A DNA stretch of 64,000 nt from Ischnura elegans (GCF_921293095.1 NW_025791669.1:124001-188000); one strand, 5' to 3'. Numbered from the stretch's first letter, positions 46,125 through 57,089 are shown. The notes: a model not told the origin generated them from the letters alone. Translations and numbers: made by a program.

Positions 46125-46763
46125 ATGGCACATGGCGTTATAGGCTCTTTAGGCCCATTTGAGGGAGCAGATGAATCTTGGGAATCTTACATCGAAAGAT
46201 TTAACTTATTCGTTGAATGTAATGACATTAAGGAGGAAAAGAAAGTCAGTACTCTTTTGACGGTCGTGGGTGTGAAAACGTACAATTTGTTAAAAGACCT
46301 ATGTACACCCGAAAAGCCAAGTTCTAAGTCTTTTGAGGCAATAGTGAAAGTGTTACAGGAGCATTTAAGCCCTAAACCATCGTTCATAGTTGAACGATAT
46401 AAGTTTAGTCAACGTAATCAACACGATTATGAAACGGTGGCTGAGTACTTAGTACAACTAAAAAAACTGTCTACTCATTGTGAATTCGGTAATAGGCTTT
46501 CTGACTATCTGCGAGATCGTCTGGTTAGTGGATTACGTAACGAGGCTATCAGGAAACGTCTGTTAGGGGAACTGGAGCTGACGTTCGAGAAAGCGGTGCA
46601 GTTGGCTACTTCACTGGAGGCTGCGGACCGGGACTCATCTACCCTGACCTACCATCATACGGCCGGCCAGGCAACATCATCTAGACTTCAGGCATTAACT
46701 CCAAGGCGTCCTCAGCATTTCCCGAAGCAGTCGGGGGGGGCAGGAACGTCCTTTCCGCCGTGA
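46125..46763 (+). CDS. gag: Gypsy gag
   Basis: 212 residues. The retrotransposon-gag helical core is visible (ESYIERFNLFVECNDIKEE, then KPSSKSFEAIVKVLQEHL, then FSQRNQHDYETVAEYLVQLK, and DYLRDRLVSGLRNEAIRKRL). The zinc knuckles lie at the start of the next frame. Gag forms the particle that packages element RNA. Part of an LTR-element fossil. Confidence 0.85.
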   Translation: MAHGVIGSLGPFEGADESWESYIERFNLFVECNDIKEEKKVSTLLTVVGVKTYNLLKDLCTPEKPSSKSFEAIVKVLQEHLSPKPSFIVERYKFSQRNQHDYETVAEYLVQLKKLSTHCEFGNRLSDYLRDRLVSGLRNEAIRKRLLGELELTFEKAVQLATSLEAADRDSSTLTYHHTAGQATSSRLQALTPRRPQHFPKQSGGAGTSFPP

Positions 46764-46785
46764 GGAGGGAATCGGAAGTGAAAAA

Positions 46786-49700
46786 GTGAATTGTTTTTGC
46801 TGTGGTAAAAGTGGTCACACGACTAATGTTTGTAAGTTCAGAAGTTACAGTTGTCATTACTGTGGTAAGAAAGGCCATTTGGAGAAGGCTTGTATTTGTA
46901 AGAAGCAGTCTATTAATTCGCCATCAAACGTTGTATGTTATGAGAAACCTAAGGCTGAATGTTCAAAGCATGTGCAAAATAAGGGTACTAAATTTGCCAA
47001 AGATCGCCAACATTATGTTGAGGAGGACAAAACTGATATGAATGACGATGATGATTTTGACTTGAGTGGCGTGTTTAACTTGCAAAATGTTAAAATGTCC
47101 ATCAATCAAGTACGAGTCAAACCCATTCATGTTAATTTAAAGGTAGAAGGTCAAACCTTGATGTTTGAAGTGGACAGTGGAGCTTGTGTCTCAGTAATAT
47201 CTCAGAAATGTTATGAGTTATATTTCAATCATATTACCTTGCAGCCTACTGATTTGCTTTTGAGTTCATATACTAATGAGAAAATCAAACCAATTGGTAA
47301 ACTATCTGTTAATGTGGAACATAATAATCTGCAAAAAACTCTTGATCTTTTTGTGCTCAAAACAGGTGCAAATCCTTTAATGGGTCGGGACTGGATCAAG
47401 GCATTTCATGTTACCATCAGCATTCCAATGATGGTGAACCAGGTGGAAGATGACGAGACAAGTAAGCTTAAGATCAGTTCCCAAAAGATAGTAACGAGTT
47501 TGTTTAATGAATTTCCTGCTGTTTTCACAGACAAACTGGGATGTTACAAGGGTGAACCAGTTAAGCTAAACTTAAAACCTAATATTGTGCCAAAGTTTTT
47601 CAAACCCCGGCCAATCCCTTTTTCGTTGAGGCAAAAGGTAGAAAAAGAACTGGATAGGTTAGTTGAAGATAAAATCTTGACTCCCATAGAAAGCAGTGAA
47701 TTTGGGACGCCTATTGTTCCTATCTTAAAGAAGAATGGTCAGTTAAGAATATGTGGGGATTTTAAGGTTTCCTTGAATCCATACCTGGAAATTGATCGTT
47801 TTCCAATCCCTAGAATAGAGGATCTGTTGAACAGTTTACAAAAGGGGGAGTTTTATTCAAAGATTGATTTGTCTCAAGCTTATACCCAGCTTAGACTTGA
47901 TGAAGCTTCTAAGAAGCTGTGCACTGTTAGCACTCATAAAGGACTATTTGCATTTAATCGCCTGCCCTTTGGTATAGCATCCGCTCCTGGGCTCTTTCAG
48001 AGGATAATGGAGCAGTTGCTACAGGGAATACCGGGAGTAGTTTGTTTTTTAGATGATATTCTCATAACTGGGGAAAACCAGAATGATCATTTAACCAAGT
48101 TAAGGGAAGTGTTTTCTAGATTAAGTAGCCATGGATTGACAGTAAGCAAAGAGAAATGTCAATTTTTTCAAAAATCAGTAGAATACTTAGGTTATGTACT
48201 AAGTAAAGAGGGTCTTCAGACTTCACCCAGCAAAATTGAAGCTATTGTTAAAGCACCTATTCCACAAAATGTTTCCCAACTCAAAGGTTTTTTAGGCCTG
48301 GTTAATTACTACTCTAAGTTTGTGCCTAAGCTATATTCTATTGCAGCACCGTTGTATAATTTGTTAAAAAAGGATGTACCCTTTGTTTGGAGTGTGCCTT
48401 GTAAAAGATCTGTTGAGATCATTAAGCAAAAGCTGATATCAGCACCCATCCTAGCTCACTACAATCCAGATCTACGGCTTAAGTTGTACACAGACAGTAG
48501 TTTTTATGGTTTAGGAAGTGTATTAACTCAAATTCAAGCTAATGGATGTGAAAAACCTATTGGGTTTGCTTCCAGGACGTTAACCCCAAATGAACTTAAT
48601 TATTCAGTGATTGATAAGGAAGCAACAGCCATTGTATTTGGTATCAAAAAGTGGAACCAGTACTTGTTTTGTAGGAAATTTACGCTGGTCACTGACCATA
48701 AGCCTTTATTATCTATTTTCGGTCCTAAGAGAGGCTTACCAGCCTATGCAGCCAGTAGACTACAGCGTAATGCACTCTTCCTATCAGGTTATGATTTTGA
48801 CATTGAATATGTCCCCTCTAAAGATAATGGACCAGCTGATGGACTCTCTAGACTACCGTTGAATTTACAGGATTTAACGCAACCCCCCAAAAATCAAAAG
48901 GAGTGGATAGATGTAAATTGTGAGGGAACTTACTTACAGTGTTTGAAGGAGAGTAATATACCCCTTAATTTTAAGGATGTAAGGGTGGAAACTAAAAGGG
49001 ACCCTGAGTTGAGTAAGATTTTAGGCTATGTTTTGTATGGCTGGCCAAGGAATGTCGATGATGCCTTGAAGGCGTATTTTCAAAGGATTAGTGAGCTCAC
49101 CATTGAGCAAGATATTTTAATGTGGGGTCACCGGGTCATAATACCCAAATCCTTAAGAAAATTGATTTTAAATGAGCTCCATATTGGCCATTTAGGCATC
49201 GTAAAAATGAAAGCATTAGCTCGATCATATTTGTGGTGGCCGGGTATTGATGTTGATATTGAACAACTGGCTAATTCCTGTTTACCGTGTTTATCACAGA
49301 GGCAAAACCCAGTGAAAAGTATGTTGCATGTGTGGGAATACCCACAGACACCCTGGCAAAGAGTTCACTTAGACTTTTTAGGGCCATTCAATGCCAAAAT
49401 GTATCTGGTTATTACGGATGCATATAGCAAGTGGTTGGAAGTAGAAGAAGTTACTTCCACCTCCGCAAAGCAAACCATTTCCAAATTGAGACCCATATTT
49501 TCAAGATTTGGTCTTCCGCAGCATTGTGTAACAGACAATGGTCCACCCTTTTCGTCTAGTGAATTTGACCAATTTCTGAAGGAGAATGGAGTGAGACATA
49601 CGTTCACACCATCCTACCATCCAGCTAGTAATGGGCAAGCTGAAAGCTCAGTAAAAATTGTCAAGAAATACTTAAAATGTATATTATTGGGTAAAGAAAA

Positions 49701-50340
49701 TGCAGAAATGGCATTAAGTCAATTCTTGTTTGCCTATAGGAATTCAGTTCATAGCACTACAAAAGAGACACCTGCTAAACTTATGTTCAATCGTAATTTA
49801 AGAACCAGATTAGATTTGATCCGACCCAATTTACAAGAAACAGTTCATAATAGTCAGACGAAGCAAACTCATAATTCAAATGTGCATAACACCCGAGAAT
49901 TATGCATTGGACAACCGGTACTCTGTAGAGATTATAGAGGCAAAAGTAAATGGATAGATGGTACAATTTCAAAGATATTGAGTCCAGTGTCATATTTAGT
50001 CCAACTGGATAACGGCATCATTTGGAAGCGCCATATTAACCAGTTGATTGGCGTCCAATCTTGGTTAGACGGAATTGATGTCAAAAGCCCTGATTTGCCT
50101 TTCCAAAATGATGTTGGTACCGTACCAAGTAATGACTTGCCTAAATCACCAATGGGCATGGTACATGGTTCACCACCACAAGAGAACACTTCCATTGTGG
50201 AGAAAACATCGGGTGAATCCACTGCAGGGGTGCCCCTAACATCAGCTGATCAGGTGGTTGAACAAGTGCAACTTTCAAAAAGCCCAATACGTCGCTATCC
50301 AGCTAGAGAGAGAAAGCCAATCTCTCGGTTGAACTTGTAA
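46786..50340 (+). CDS. pol: Gypsy pol polyprotein, 1184 residues
   Basis: Order of parts: two zinc knuckles (CFCCGKSGHTTNVC, CHYCGKKGHLEKAC, residues 3-36) and protease (EVDSGACVS, near 127). RT follows (FSKIDLSQAYTQLRL near 358, FLDDILITG near 418), then RNase H (LYTDSSFYGLGSVL near 565, VTDHKPL near 635). The integrase has its zinc part near 797-833 and a DDE core (LDFLGPF, TDNGPPF, NGQAESS, about 862-950). The C-terminal tail is Pro/Ser-rich with an RYPARERK end. Domain order puts integrase after RNase H, which defines Ty3/Gypsy rather than Copia. No envelope-like frame follows. Confidence 0.92.
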   Translation: MNCFCCGKSGHTTNVCKFRSYSCHYCGKKGHLEKACICKKQSINSPSNVVCYEKPKAECSKHVQNKGTKFAKDRQHYVEEDKTDMNDDDDFDLSGVFNLQNVKMSINQVRVKPIHVNLKVEGQTLMFEVDSGACVSVISQKCYELYFNHITLQPTDLLLSSYTNEKIKPIGKLSVNVEHNNLQKTLDLFVLKTGANPLMGRDWIKAFHVTISIPMMVNQVEDDETSKLKISSQKIVTSLFNEFPAVFTDKLGCYKGEPVKLNLKPNIVPKFFKPRPIPFSLRQKVEKELDRLVEDKILTPIESSEFGTPIVPILKKNGQLRICGDFKVSLNPYLEIDRFPIPRIEDLLNSLQKGEFYSKIDLSQAYTQLRLDEASKKLCTVSTHKGLFAFNRLPFGIASAPGLFQRIMEQLLQGIPGVVCFLDDILITGENQNDHLTKLREVFSRLSSHGLTVSKEKCQFFQKSVEYLGYVLSKEGLQTSPSKIEAIVKAPIPQNVSQLKGFLGLVNYYSKFVPKLYSIAAPLYNLLKKDVPFVWSVPCKRSVEIIKQKLISAPILAHYNPDLRLKLYTDSSFYGLGSVLTQIQANGCEKPIGFASRTLTPNELNYSVIDKEATAIVFGIKKWNQYLFCRKFTLVTDHKPLLSIFGPKRGLPAYAASRLQRNALFLSGYDFDIEYVPSKDNGPADGLSRLPLNLQDLTQPPKNQKEWIDVNCEGTYLQCLKESNIPLNFKDVRVETKRDPELSKILGYVLYGWPRNVDDALKAYFQRISELTIEQDILMWGHRVIIPKSLRKLILNELHIGHLGIVKMKALARSYLWWPGIDVDIEQLANSCLPCLSQRQNPVKSMLHVWEYPQTPWQRVHLDFLGPFNAKMYLVITDAYSKWLEVEEVTSTSAKQTISKLRPIFSRFGLPQHCVTDNGPPFSSSEFDQFLKENGVRHTFTPSYHPASNGQAESSVKIVKKYLKCILLGKENAEMALSQFLFAYRNSVHSTTKETPAKLMFNRNLRTRLDLIRPNLQETVHNSQTKQTHNSNVHNTRELCIGQPVLCRDYRGKSKWIDGTISKILSPVSYLVQLDNGIIWKRHINQLIGVQSWLDGIDVKSPDLPFQNDVGTVPSNDLPKSPMGMVHGSPPQENTSIVEKTSGESTAGVPLTSADQVVEQVQLSKSPIRRYPARERKPISRLNL

Positions 50341-50514
50341 GAGTGTGTCTGTGAAATTATTATTAGTTATTTTCTCTGTGGTTTATTGTGAAATCGTATT
50401 TTCTTTCTCCTATCTGAATGTGATTGATGTGCTGATTGTATAATCATAGATATGTATTATGTTACAATTTTTTTTTTTTTTTGTTATGGAAGTCAAAAAT
50501 TAGGGGAAGGAATG

Positions 50515-50746
50515 TGTTATGTATGCACATTGTTGCAGAATAAAGGCGATTGGTGAGTTCGCTCATGCCTCCCCTCCTTTCCCTTCTTCTCCCCTCTTCT
50601 CCCGATCGTTCGCGGTAGTCTACCTCGCGCCCTTCCCGTGGCATGGCGGACACCACCGTTGACAAATAACTCGTGTGTTTCATTCATGGTTTCAGTAATG
50701 AACTACAAAAGAGATTCCCTAACGAGGTGAGGCGTAGAATATAACA
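50515..50746 (+). repeat. Gypsy 3' LTR
   Basis: 232 bp, directly followed by the catgc duplication and then the interrupted LINE frame. Confidence 0.92.
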
Positions 50747-51921
50747 CATGCCACCGACTTTATTTTGTCATCACTTGACAACAATCAAAAAACTGTAGGA
50801 ATCTTTTATGATTTCTCCAAGGCATTCGATTTTGTGGATCACTCTCGGCTACTTCGTAAACTTAATTATTTTGGAGTGAGAGGCATTGCCAATAAATGGC
50901 TTCAGTCATACCTCAGCAATCGGACACAGGCTGTCTCACTGTCTGTAAATGGCAGTATATACTCCTCCAAAAGTACTTCTACCACCGTAGGAGTTCCTCA
51001 GGGTTCAATCTTAGGCCCAATCTTATTTTTAATCTACATAAATGATTTAGCTCATTCCCTCAGTAATATTCCAGCTTCTAAAGTCATATTATATGCTGAT
51101 GATACGAATATTTTACTTTCTTCTCCAACTCAAAATGACATTATTATGAGCTCTAAAATGCAAATGATAGTATTTTAAGCTGGTGTACAGCTAGCAAATT
51201 GATTTTAAACACACAAAAGACACACACTGTTCAATTTTGTGGTAATAGCAATGTTCTCGAGAGCATCCTAATTAGATTGGATAAAAAGTCTATTGAGAAT
51301 GTGTCCCACACAAAATTCCTTGGTGAATACTTATGTAGTAATATGTCCTATGAGATGAATATTGACTTCTTAGCCAACAAACTAAGTTCAATCTGCTATC
51401 TATTAAGACACCTTAGGAACTCTGTTGATTTAAATATTCTTCTTACATTGTATTACGGTATCTTTTATTCTCGAATGTCATACAATATAATTTTTTGGGG
51501 CTCATCCCCTCATGCCTCCAAGGTGTTCACATTACAAAAACGTGCAATTAGAATCATTGCAAAAAAAACTTTTGATGCTCCCTCCAAGCCTATTTTTAAA
51601 GCACTTAACATTCTTCCACTCCCGTGTGTATATTTATTATCAATTTTAATTTTTGTACGTTATAATCTTGATTTGTTTATGCTCAATTGTGATGTTCACA
51701 AATATGAAACTAGGAATTGTAATAACCTTCATTATCATTCCATTAGGACTAACAGATCAAAGCTGGGCCCACGCGAGCTGGGCCTCAGAATTTATAATAA
51801 ACTTCCTGCGCATTTGAAATCAATTCAGTCGATGGAGTCATTCAAAAGGAAGTTAAAATCTTTTCTTCATGAGAAGAATTATTATTCTGTTAACGAATAC
51901 CTATTTCATTCCTCCTATTAA
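50747..51921 (+). pseudogene. LINE ORF2, part 2: RT palm to C-terminus
   Basis: The frame picks up at HATDFILSSLDNN, in phase with part 1. It reads FYDFSKAFDFVDHSRLLRKL and GVPQGSILGPILFLIYINDL, then YADDTNILLS (catalytic Asp pair present). A single-base loss near 51156 shifts the frame (the ...SKMQM end at 51178 replaces ...NANDSILSW). The next frame then runs 51199-51921 to the stop, with FLGEYLCSNMSYEM, IIFWGSSPHASKVF, LPLPCVYLLS and YYSVNEYLF. Apart from the Gypsy insertion, one frameshift is the only lesion I see. Confidence 0.8.
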
Positions 51922-52907
51922 ACATTAATATCCTGTGAACATACAATTATTTATAATCTATTATATATATATATATATATATGCATTTTTTTCCTTTTAT
52001 GACGTGTCTTATATCTTTTGCTGTAAGGTCTCTAGACAAAATAAATTATTATTATTATTATTACCACATACCTTTATTTTGGCTTGCAGGATGTTGATGA
52101 ACAGAAATTCTGGTAATTTATGATATCCCGTTGATTCACACTGCATCTACACAAATTTTAATTAACAGGCGAAAAAATTGGTATAGGTTCCCAATTATGG
52201 GAGCAATGTTCATAATGTGACCATTACTTGGTGTAATTGTCATTCTGAAATGGCAAAATGATTTTCCTTAAAATATGATTCGTGATTCGTGAACCGCACG
52301 AATCATATTTTAAGGAAAAAATCACATGATTCATGATTCGAGATTTGAATCAAATTTCCAGACGTGAATCGTGATTCGTGCTTAGAATCTAATTTCTTCC
52401 ATGATTCGTGATTCGTGACTCGAATCAATATTAGGTGATTCGTGCCCAACCCTGGTAATGACTATGTACAATGTTATTCAAAGTGAAATTTTTAAGGTTA
52501 TTCTTTACATACATAACAGTTAACAATATATATACACACGGAATAGGTAGTACAAGCAATTATTTAAATATTGGTCTACTGGGAGACCTATAGCCTTTAT
52601 GAGCAATTATTCTCATGGCCCGTTGTTGTAGACAAAATATTTTAATGGGTTTATAAGTTGATCCCCAGAAAATTACACTGTAGGTAACATGTGAATAATA
52701 GTCACTGTAATATAGGTTTAGCAAAGTTTTTCTTACCACTGTGGAACTGAGCTGTTTCAGCAAGTAACATGTAGAACTAAGTTTGCGGCTGATGTATACA
52801 ATGTGGTCTGCCCAGGACATTTTGTAATCCAGATGTATTCCTAAGAATTTACAGTTATCCACTTGATCAATAGGTTTACTGTTCAAACTTACACTGGCTA
52901 AAAAATA

Positions 52908-53329
52908 TGAATGATTTTTAATGTAGTCCCATTATTATTGCATTCGTTTTGCATTACGAGGTATTACGAGATTGTGCCCCCCCCCCTCTAGAACAAAATC
53001 CTGAATATGGTCTTGCTTGTGCCCCCCCAGAAAGAGATCCTGGATCCGCCCCTGGCTGTATAAGTGGCACTGTGATGCAGCAATGCTGATCTGGAGTTTT
53101 TAGGCTCTCAGAAGCATTTGAAAGGACGTCTCACAAACATAAATAGCATTAATAGTATTCGTTTCACAAGGTCACAAGTACAACAGGCATGGAAATCTGT
53201 CAAAGATATCATGAAATGCAGTAAATGCATATATGTAATGGAATGAAAGGAAATTGCATCAATAGGTGACAGCTGAAAGTAAATAGAATTTTGTTCCAAA
53301 GGTTATGAAATAAAATCATTTAGATGGCA
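52908..53329. repeat. Segmental duplication copy A, resumed
   Basis: taaaaaatatgaatgattt onward matches 59515-59759 and 60616-60789. It includes the C-run element with gatcctggatccgcccctgg at 53034-53055. Confidence 0.8.
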
Positions 53330-53953
53330 CAGGGTTCCCACTCAACCGTGAAAACCTTAAAATTGTGAATAAGCTGTGAATTTAGTCTACCGTGAAAAAA
53401 CCTGGAAAGCCGTGAATTTCGTCACAAAATCTTAGAAATCTTTCAAACTTGATTGTAGAACTACGATAGACAAATTAAAAGAAAAATTGATATTTCGATA
53501 ATGTTTCAAGGCCGAGACACGTACAGATACTGTCCACACATTTATCTGCACGTGTGCATTCAAAACGCAATTATTAATTGGTCCATGTGCCATGACAGCA
53601 CATTGACCATAAGCCTGCAATGGGAAGACATTAACCCTGGCAAAAAATCAGGCACTTCTTCTCTCCCCTGCCACTCTGCTCTCTCCATTTTCCCACTCAC
53701 ACCCTTTAGCAGGACATTAATTTTGCTAACGATAGGTGACGTCATGAGAGATAGCACTGTCATTGCTGCGTTTGCATTCAAGGCATCTTTTTCATTTGTT
53801 AAATTTTTAGTTAATGTGCAGGTGATGATTGTTTCGTGATCAACATTTCTGCCTAAAATGCCTGATCTACAAACCGTGAATTTGACGATATTTAGACGGT
53901 GAAAACCTGGAAAAAACCGTGAATTTTATAATGTAGTTAGAGTGGGAACCCTG
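53330..53953. mobile_element. CAGGGTTCCC-family MITE, complete (624 bp)
   Basis: Left end cagggttcccactc, right end gagtgggaaccctg. tggca lies directly before the left end and again directly after the right end. Subterminal ccgtgaat/gtgaaaacc words are present at both ends. The same element sits at the same place in duplication copy B. Confidence 0.85.
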
Positions 53954-54890
53954 TGGCAGTTTTTTTCTGAGTAAATTTCTTATAGTGCACTTTTAAAATT
54001 TACAGGAATTTTGTTGTACACTAGGTATTGCAAGTTCTAAGTTTATTTCCAGTTCACTCAGTTTTTTTTTCTTTGATGTTTAAGATTATTGATTAAGTTT
54101 GTAGAAATCATTTTACTCATAGTATTTTTGTGGAATTTATTTCAGAAAAGGGAACCGAGCCTTGATTAATGGAGCTGAATACTACACATAGTTGATCAAG
54201 AGCAGCATTACCTTTCCTCTTTTTAGTACCAAATACACAAGGTATGTTAGATTGAAGCTTTAACTTGCCACTCTTTGTAAAACAAAACTTCCACCTTGTA
54301 GAACCTAATGACAATCTCCGTAATCATTTCACTTCCATCATTCTTATGCCTGTCTGCTGCTTATCTTTGTATACATATTCATTTTACTGACATTATTATA
54401 TATTTTTTATATCCGGTATGTTTTTGTCTGACTACATTATTTGTATTATGTTGGTGGCTGTGGTGCAGTGAGGAGGAGGGTTTTGGGGGATGAAACCCCT
54501 CAGAGCTCAGAGAAATTTTTAAGTTTAATCCATTTTACTTAATTGGATTATTATTACTAGCATAGTGTTAGGATTAGTCAAACATCCCTCAGAAAGCAGT
54601 AAAACTTGCCATTTTGAACCATTATTCTTAAAAAATTTCTCAAGGAGTGATCCTGCAACTCCTGCTTACCCTGACGGGTATGCAAGTACCCCCATACCCC
54701 CAAGTATAAGTTGCGCCTAAAACCCCCCCTGGGCTTAATTCTTTGCTGCACCCCTGGTTGGTGGGTCCTGTATTCCTGGTCCTGTGGGTCCTGCTTCTGT
54801 GCTACTGGGACAAATAAAATTAATTAAAAATAGATAAAATCAAATGAATTACTGAAGAGCAAACAAGCTACCAGAGAGCGAAGCAAAGAA
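53954..54890. repeat. Segmental duplication copy A, near-identical to 61400-62330
   Basis: More than 200 consecutive bases from about 54117 appear identical between copies. No coding region is supported. A 65-residue minus-strand frame (54314-54117) recurs unchanged in copy B, but identity there only reflects the recent duplication. Confidence 0.75.
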
Positions 54891-54894
54891 GCCT

Positions 54895-55485
54895 CATTAG
54901 CGGGCAACATATTTTTCTGACGTAATCGGGCAAGGTGAGTCCAATGGACTCTTTTAACTTTTGCTTTTAATTTAAACTATTAAACAGCGAAAAATATTAC
55001 TCTTCGCATCAATTTGTACATATTGTGCACTATAGAATCATTTAACATCAAATTGATTATTTTTTGTGAAACAAAAGTTTTACATTACTTATTAATTTCA
55101 TACCTAGTCAAACAGCGAGTACAGTGGACTCTTTTGAATAATTCTTTCATTTTTCACTACATAAAACACCAAATATTTATCGTTAGATGTACATGGTGAT
55201 AATTTTACATTATTTTGACAATTCAAGCCAAATATTTGTAAAATGCACATTACTCTTTACATTTCGTGCAAACAGACTCACCTTGCCCGGATTTGTGGGA
55301 ATTCAGGGAAAAAAATCATTTCTAAGTTACTTTAATGCCGAAAGAAGTTTGAATTACTCTAATTTATAGGAAATGTACAATTAGAAGAAGTAAAAAAATT
55401 ACAACATGCTGACATTTCAATAACATAATAAAATTCTCAAAAATGTGATGCGATGAGTCCAAGAGACTCACCTTGCCCGTATTAG
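54895..55485. mobile_element. Element with CGGGCAAGGTGAGTC inverted ends, present only in copy A
   Basis: cgggcaaggtgagtccaatg (about 54928) is mirrored by gagactcaccttgcccg (about 55463-55479). A further ttagcgggcaacat lies outside it on the left and gtattagggttaa on the right. Copy B lacks the block (sequence joins at aagaaggcttataaatcag), so it is an insertion or a clean loss. The inside has a second gagtacagtggactctttt word. Confidence 0.65.
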
Positions 55486-55972
55486 GGTTAATCAGAAAAA
55501 TGATTGTCACTCCGTACCATAACTTCTGCATATATCATGGGAACCACTTCAAAGCCATGGTCCTTGTTCGGGCAAAAAAGAGCAATGATAGGGCCACACA
55601 TAGTTGGCAGTGCCTTCAGATTGAGGTGGTCACTTGTGAAATTCATTTGAAAAATGCAAAAATTATTCTGCAGCTTACTGTCGGTGTCAAAATGATGTGC
55701 CGCTGTACTTTGAAAATTTATATCTGGACTTCAGTTCATGCTATAATCATGAATTATACGTCATTTTGAAGAAAATTTTATTTTCAAATCTGATTTATTT
55801 TTTTTTTGTTTTGTGAAACACTCAAAAATGTAGACACACCAGTGCAATAAATGACTCCACGCACCATAAAATTAGCCGTTTTGACAACTTCATGAACTTT
55901 TTAATTCGACCTAGGGAAAACTACTATGTCTACGGCATTCATGTTCCACAATAAGTTGTAAACATTAATGCA
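55486..55972. repeat. Segmental duplication copy A, right part
   Basis: Matches 62985-63415 (gggaaccacttcaaagccat, tcacttgtgaaattcatttg, acggcattcat). The match ends where a pogo-like MITE begins. Confidence 0.75.
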
Positions 55973-55975
55973 TAC

Positions 55976-56745
55976 AGTGAGTCCTCGTTTAACGTCACTT
56001 ACCGTTCCTGAAAAATGTGACGTGAAACGAAATGACGCTAATCGAAACATAATATCCCATAAGAAACAATGTACAAAGTGAATATCGGCTCCTAGACCTC
56101 ACAATTCGTACGCGAAAAAAATGTTAGCGTATCATATCTGGGGTATTTTTTACGGTGGGAATGCCAAACTATCACATAAATACGATTTCCTGTCTTCATC
56201 GACGACAATAGCAGCAGTGAGGTAAATCCTTCTCCATTTTTGTATCTTCCCGCATTTGCTTTTCGGCTTCGCTATGGTGGTCGCCCGAGTGAGCGTCGCC
56301 TGGGCATCATAATCGCTGAAACATGGTCGCAGTTACAGGAACCGAAATTATTGTGAACTCAGCAAAAAAAGTGACGACAAAAACTCCGAGTTCTACACGG
56401 AAAAATTCCTTGAAATGACTTTTTAGGTTCCTGAAAACCATTATGTCAAGTAAAACCTAGCGCACCTACGCAAGAATTCATTTTGCAGAAATTTTTGCTA
56501 AAACCGTAATCGCAATTAAGAATAAACACACCGTTTTACACTTTGCTTACACTGTCTGTATTACCGCCCACAAAACGGACAACCTGCAATGCCCGCCGCT
56601 TCGCCTTTTTTTTTCGCGCAAAATTTAAAAGACTTGACGTTATCGCGAAGCGTAGGTGCGATAAACGAATGACGGTCGCAAAATTTTCATGACGTTATCG
56701 CGAAATGATGTTAAACTGGGTGACGTAGAACCAGGACTAACTGTA
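55976..56745. mobile_element. pogo-like MITE, CAGTGAGTCCTCG family, complete
   Basis: TA-cagtgagtcctcgtttaac at the left, gtagaaccaggactaactg-TA at the right. It is the fullest of the three copies in this window. There is no transposase frame. Nested gacgttatcgcgaa words lie near both ends. Confidence 0.8.
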
Positions 56746-56849
56746 TAAGGCATGTCAAGAATAATAATAGTAGAAAGTATTTACAAAGCAGACAGCATTC
56801 CAACAAAGCAAAAATTAGTATTGATCACACGTCATCGTAAGCGTTTAAC

Positions 56850-57062
56850 ATGGACGCCCATTACTGTGGCTCCTGTAAAGTTTCGCCCAAAATGAGCGAA
56901 AAAACTGTGAGTTGCGACACATGTTCGTCTGTGTACCACAGTAAATGTACAAACTTGACTGAAATATAGTTGAAAGCAATGTCTGATTGCCGGGACATTT
57001 TTTGGAGGTGTTTTTCGTGTCGCTTGTGCAAGCCTAGCATTTCCATACGATATCGAATTCCT
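56850..57062 (+). pseudogene. PHD-finger relic, probably LINE ORF1
   Basis: ATG at 56850 reads MDAHYCGSCKVSPKMSEKTV, CDTCSSVYHSKCTNL, a TAG stop at 56967, then IFWRCFSC. This is a Cys4-His-Cys3 PHD finger with the conserved Trp before the last Cys pair. Such fingers open ORF1 in several insect LINE lineages; a host PHD gene is the alternative. The stop and the loss of frame after 57060 say it is dead. Confidence 0.5.
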
Positions 57063-57089
57063 TAAAATGGAATTAAAGGCTCTCAAGGA

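Larger units (their letters stand above)
45783..50751 (+). mobile_element. Gypsy/Ty3 LTR element, young and whole-looking
   Basis: LTRs of 232 bp at 45788-46019 and 50515-50746 start TGTTATGTAT and end AATATAACA. By eye they differ at two bases, so the insertion is young. The 5-bp duplication catgc flanks it (45783-45787, 50747-50751). A primer-site-like ttggcgacgag follows the first LTR, and a purine run (aggggaagg) precedes the second. Gag (46125-46763) and pol (46786-50340) lie in different frames; related elements join them by ribosomal frameshifting. I see no obvious break. Confidence 0.92.
43660..52061 (+). mobile_element. Near-full-length LINE with (ATT)n tail, split by the Gypsy element
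   Basis: It covers a 5' part with a short upstream frame (43782-44054), ORF2 from about 44060, and a tail at about 52038-52061 (aataaattattattatt...). ORF2 is interrupted at 45787/50747 by the Gypsy insertion. Without it the element is about 3.4 kb. It is the most complete member of the lineage whose fragments occur at 1-306, 705-3982, 3983-4395, 28355-28765 and elsewhere. The 5' boundary is not sharp: two gggatattaatag words at 43662-43690 may mark it. Confidence 0.8.
41399..52454. mobile_element. hAT-like element with 8-bp target duplication, itself filled with later insertions
   Basis: Ends are cagggatgggtatgattcg and cgtgcccaaccctg. The 8 bp gtaatgac flank it at 41391-41398 and 52455-52462. 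Subterminal regions are dense in gattcgtgattc words (41410-41600 and 52270-52440), as in hAT elements. Only about 450-700 bp at the two ends belong to it. The rest (about 41650-52260) is other elements. No hAT transposase is visible. Confidence 0.8.
41036..52907 (-). mobile_element. 5'-truncated LINE in duplication copy A (outer layer of the nest)
   Basis: The tail (ataataataataata) begins at 41036. The ORF2 C-terminal pieces lie at 41180-41398 and, after the hAT-like insert, at 52455-52886 (FLGIHLDYKMSWADHI, SVIFWGSTYKPIKIF, GYRSPSRPIFK). Without the inserts it would be about 0.8 kb. The frame resumes on both sides of the 8-bp duplication gtaatgac. It is a relic. Confidence 0.75.

Noticed and set aside
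46187-50222. Antisense frames in the Gypsy element
   Set aside because: Shadows of gag and pol.
54117-54314. Conserved 65-residue protein, identical at 61565-61762
   Set aside because: Identity extends equally into flanking non-coding DNA, so it reflects a recent duplication, not selection on protein.
52908-55972. One very large transposon spanning the duplicated segment
   Set aside because: No inverted or direct repeats at its two ends (cagtggtg... and ...attaatgca). A segmental duplication explains it more simply.
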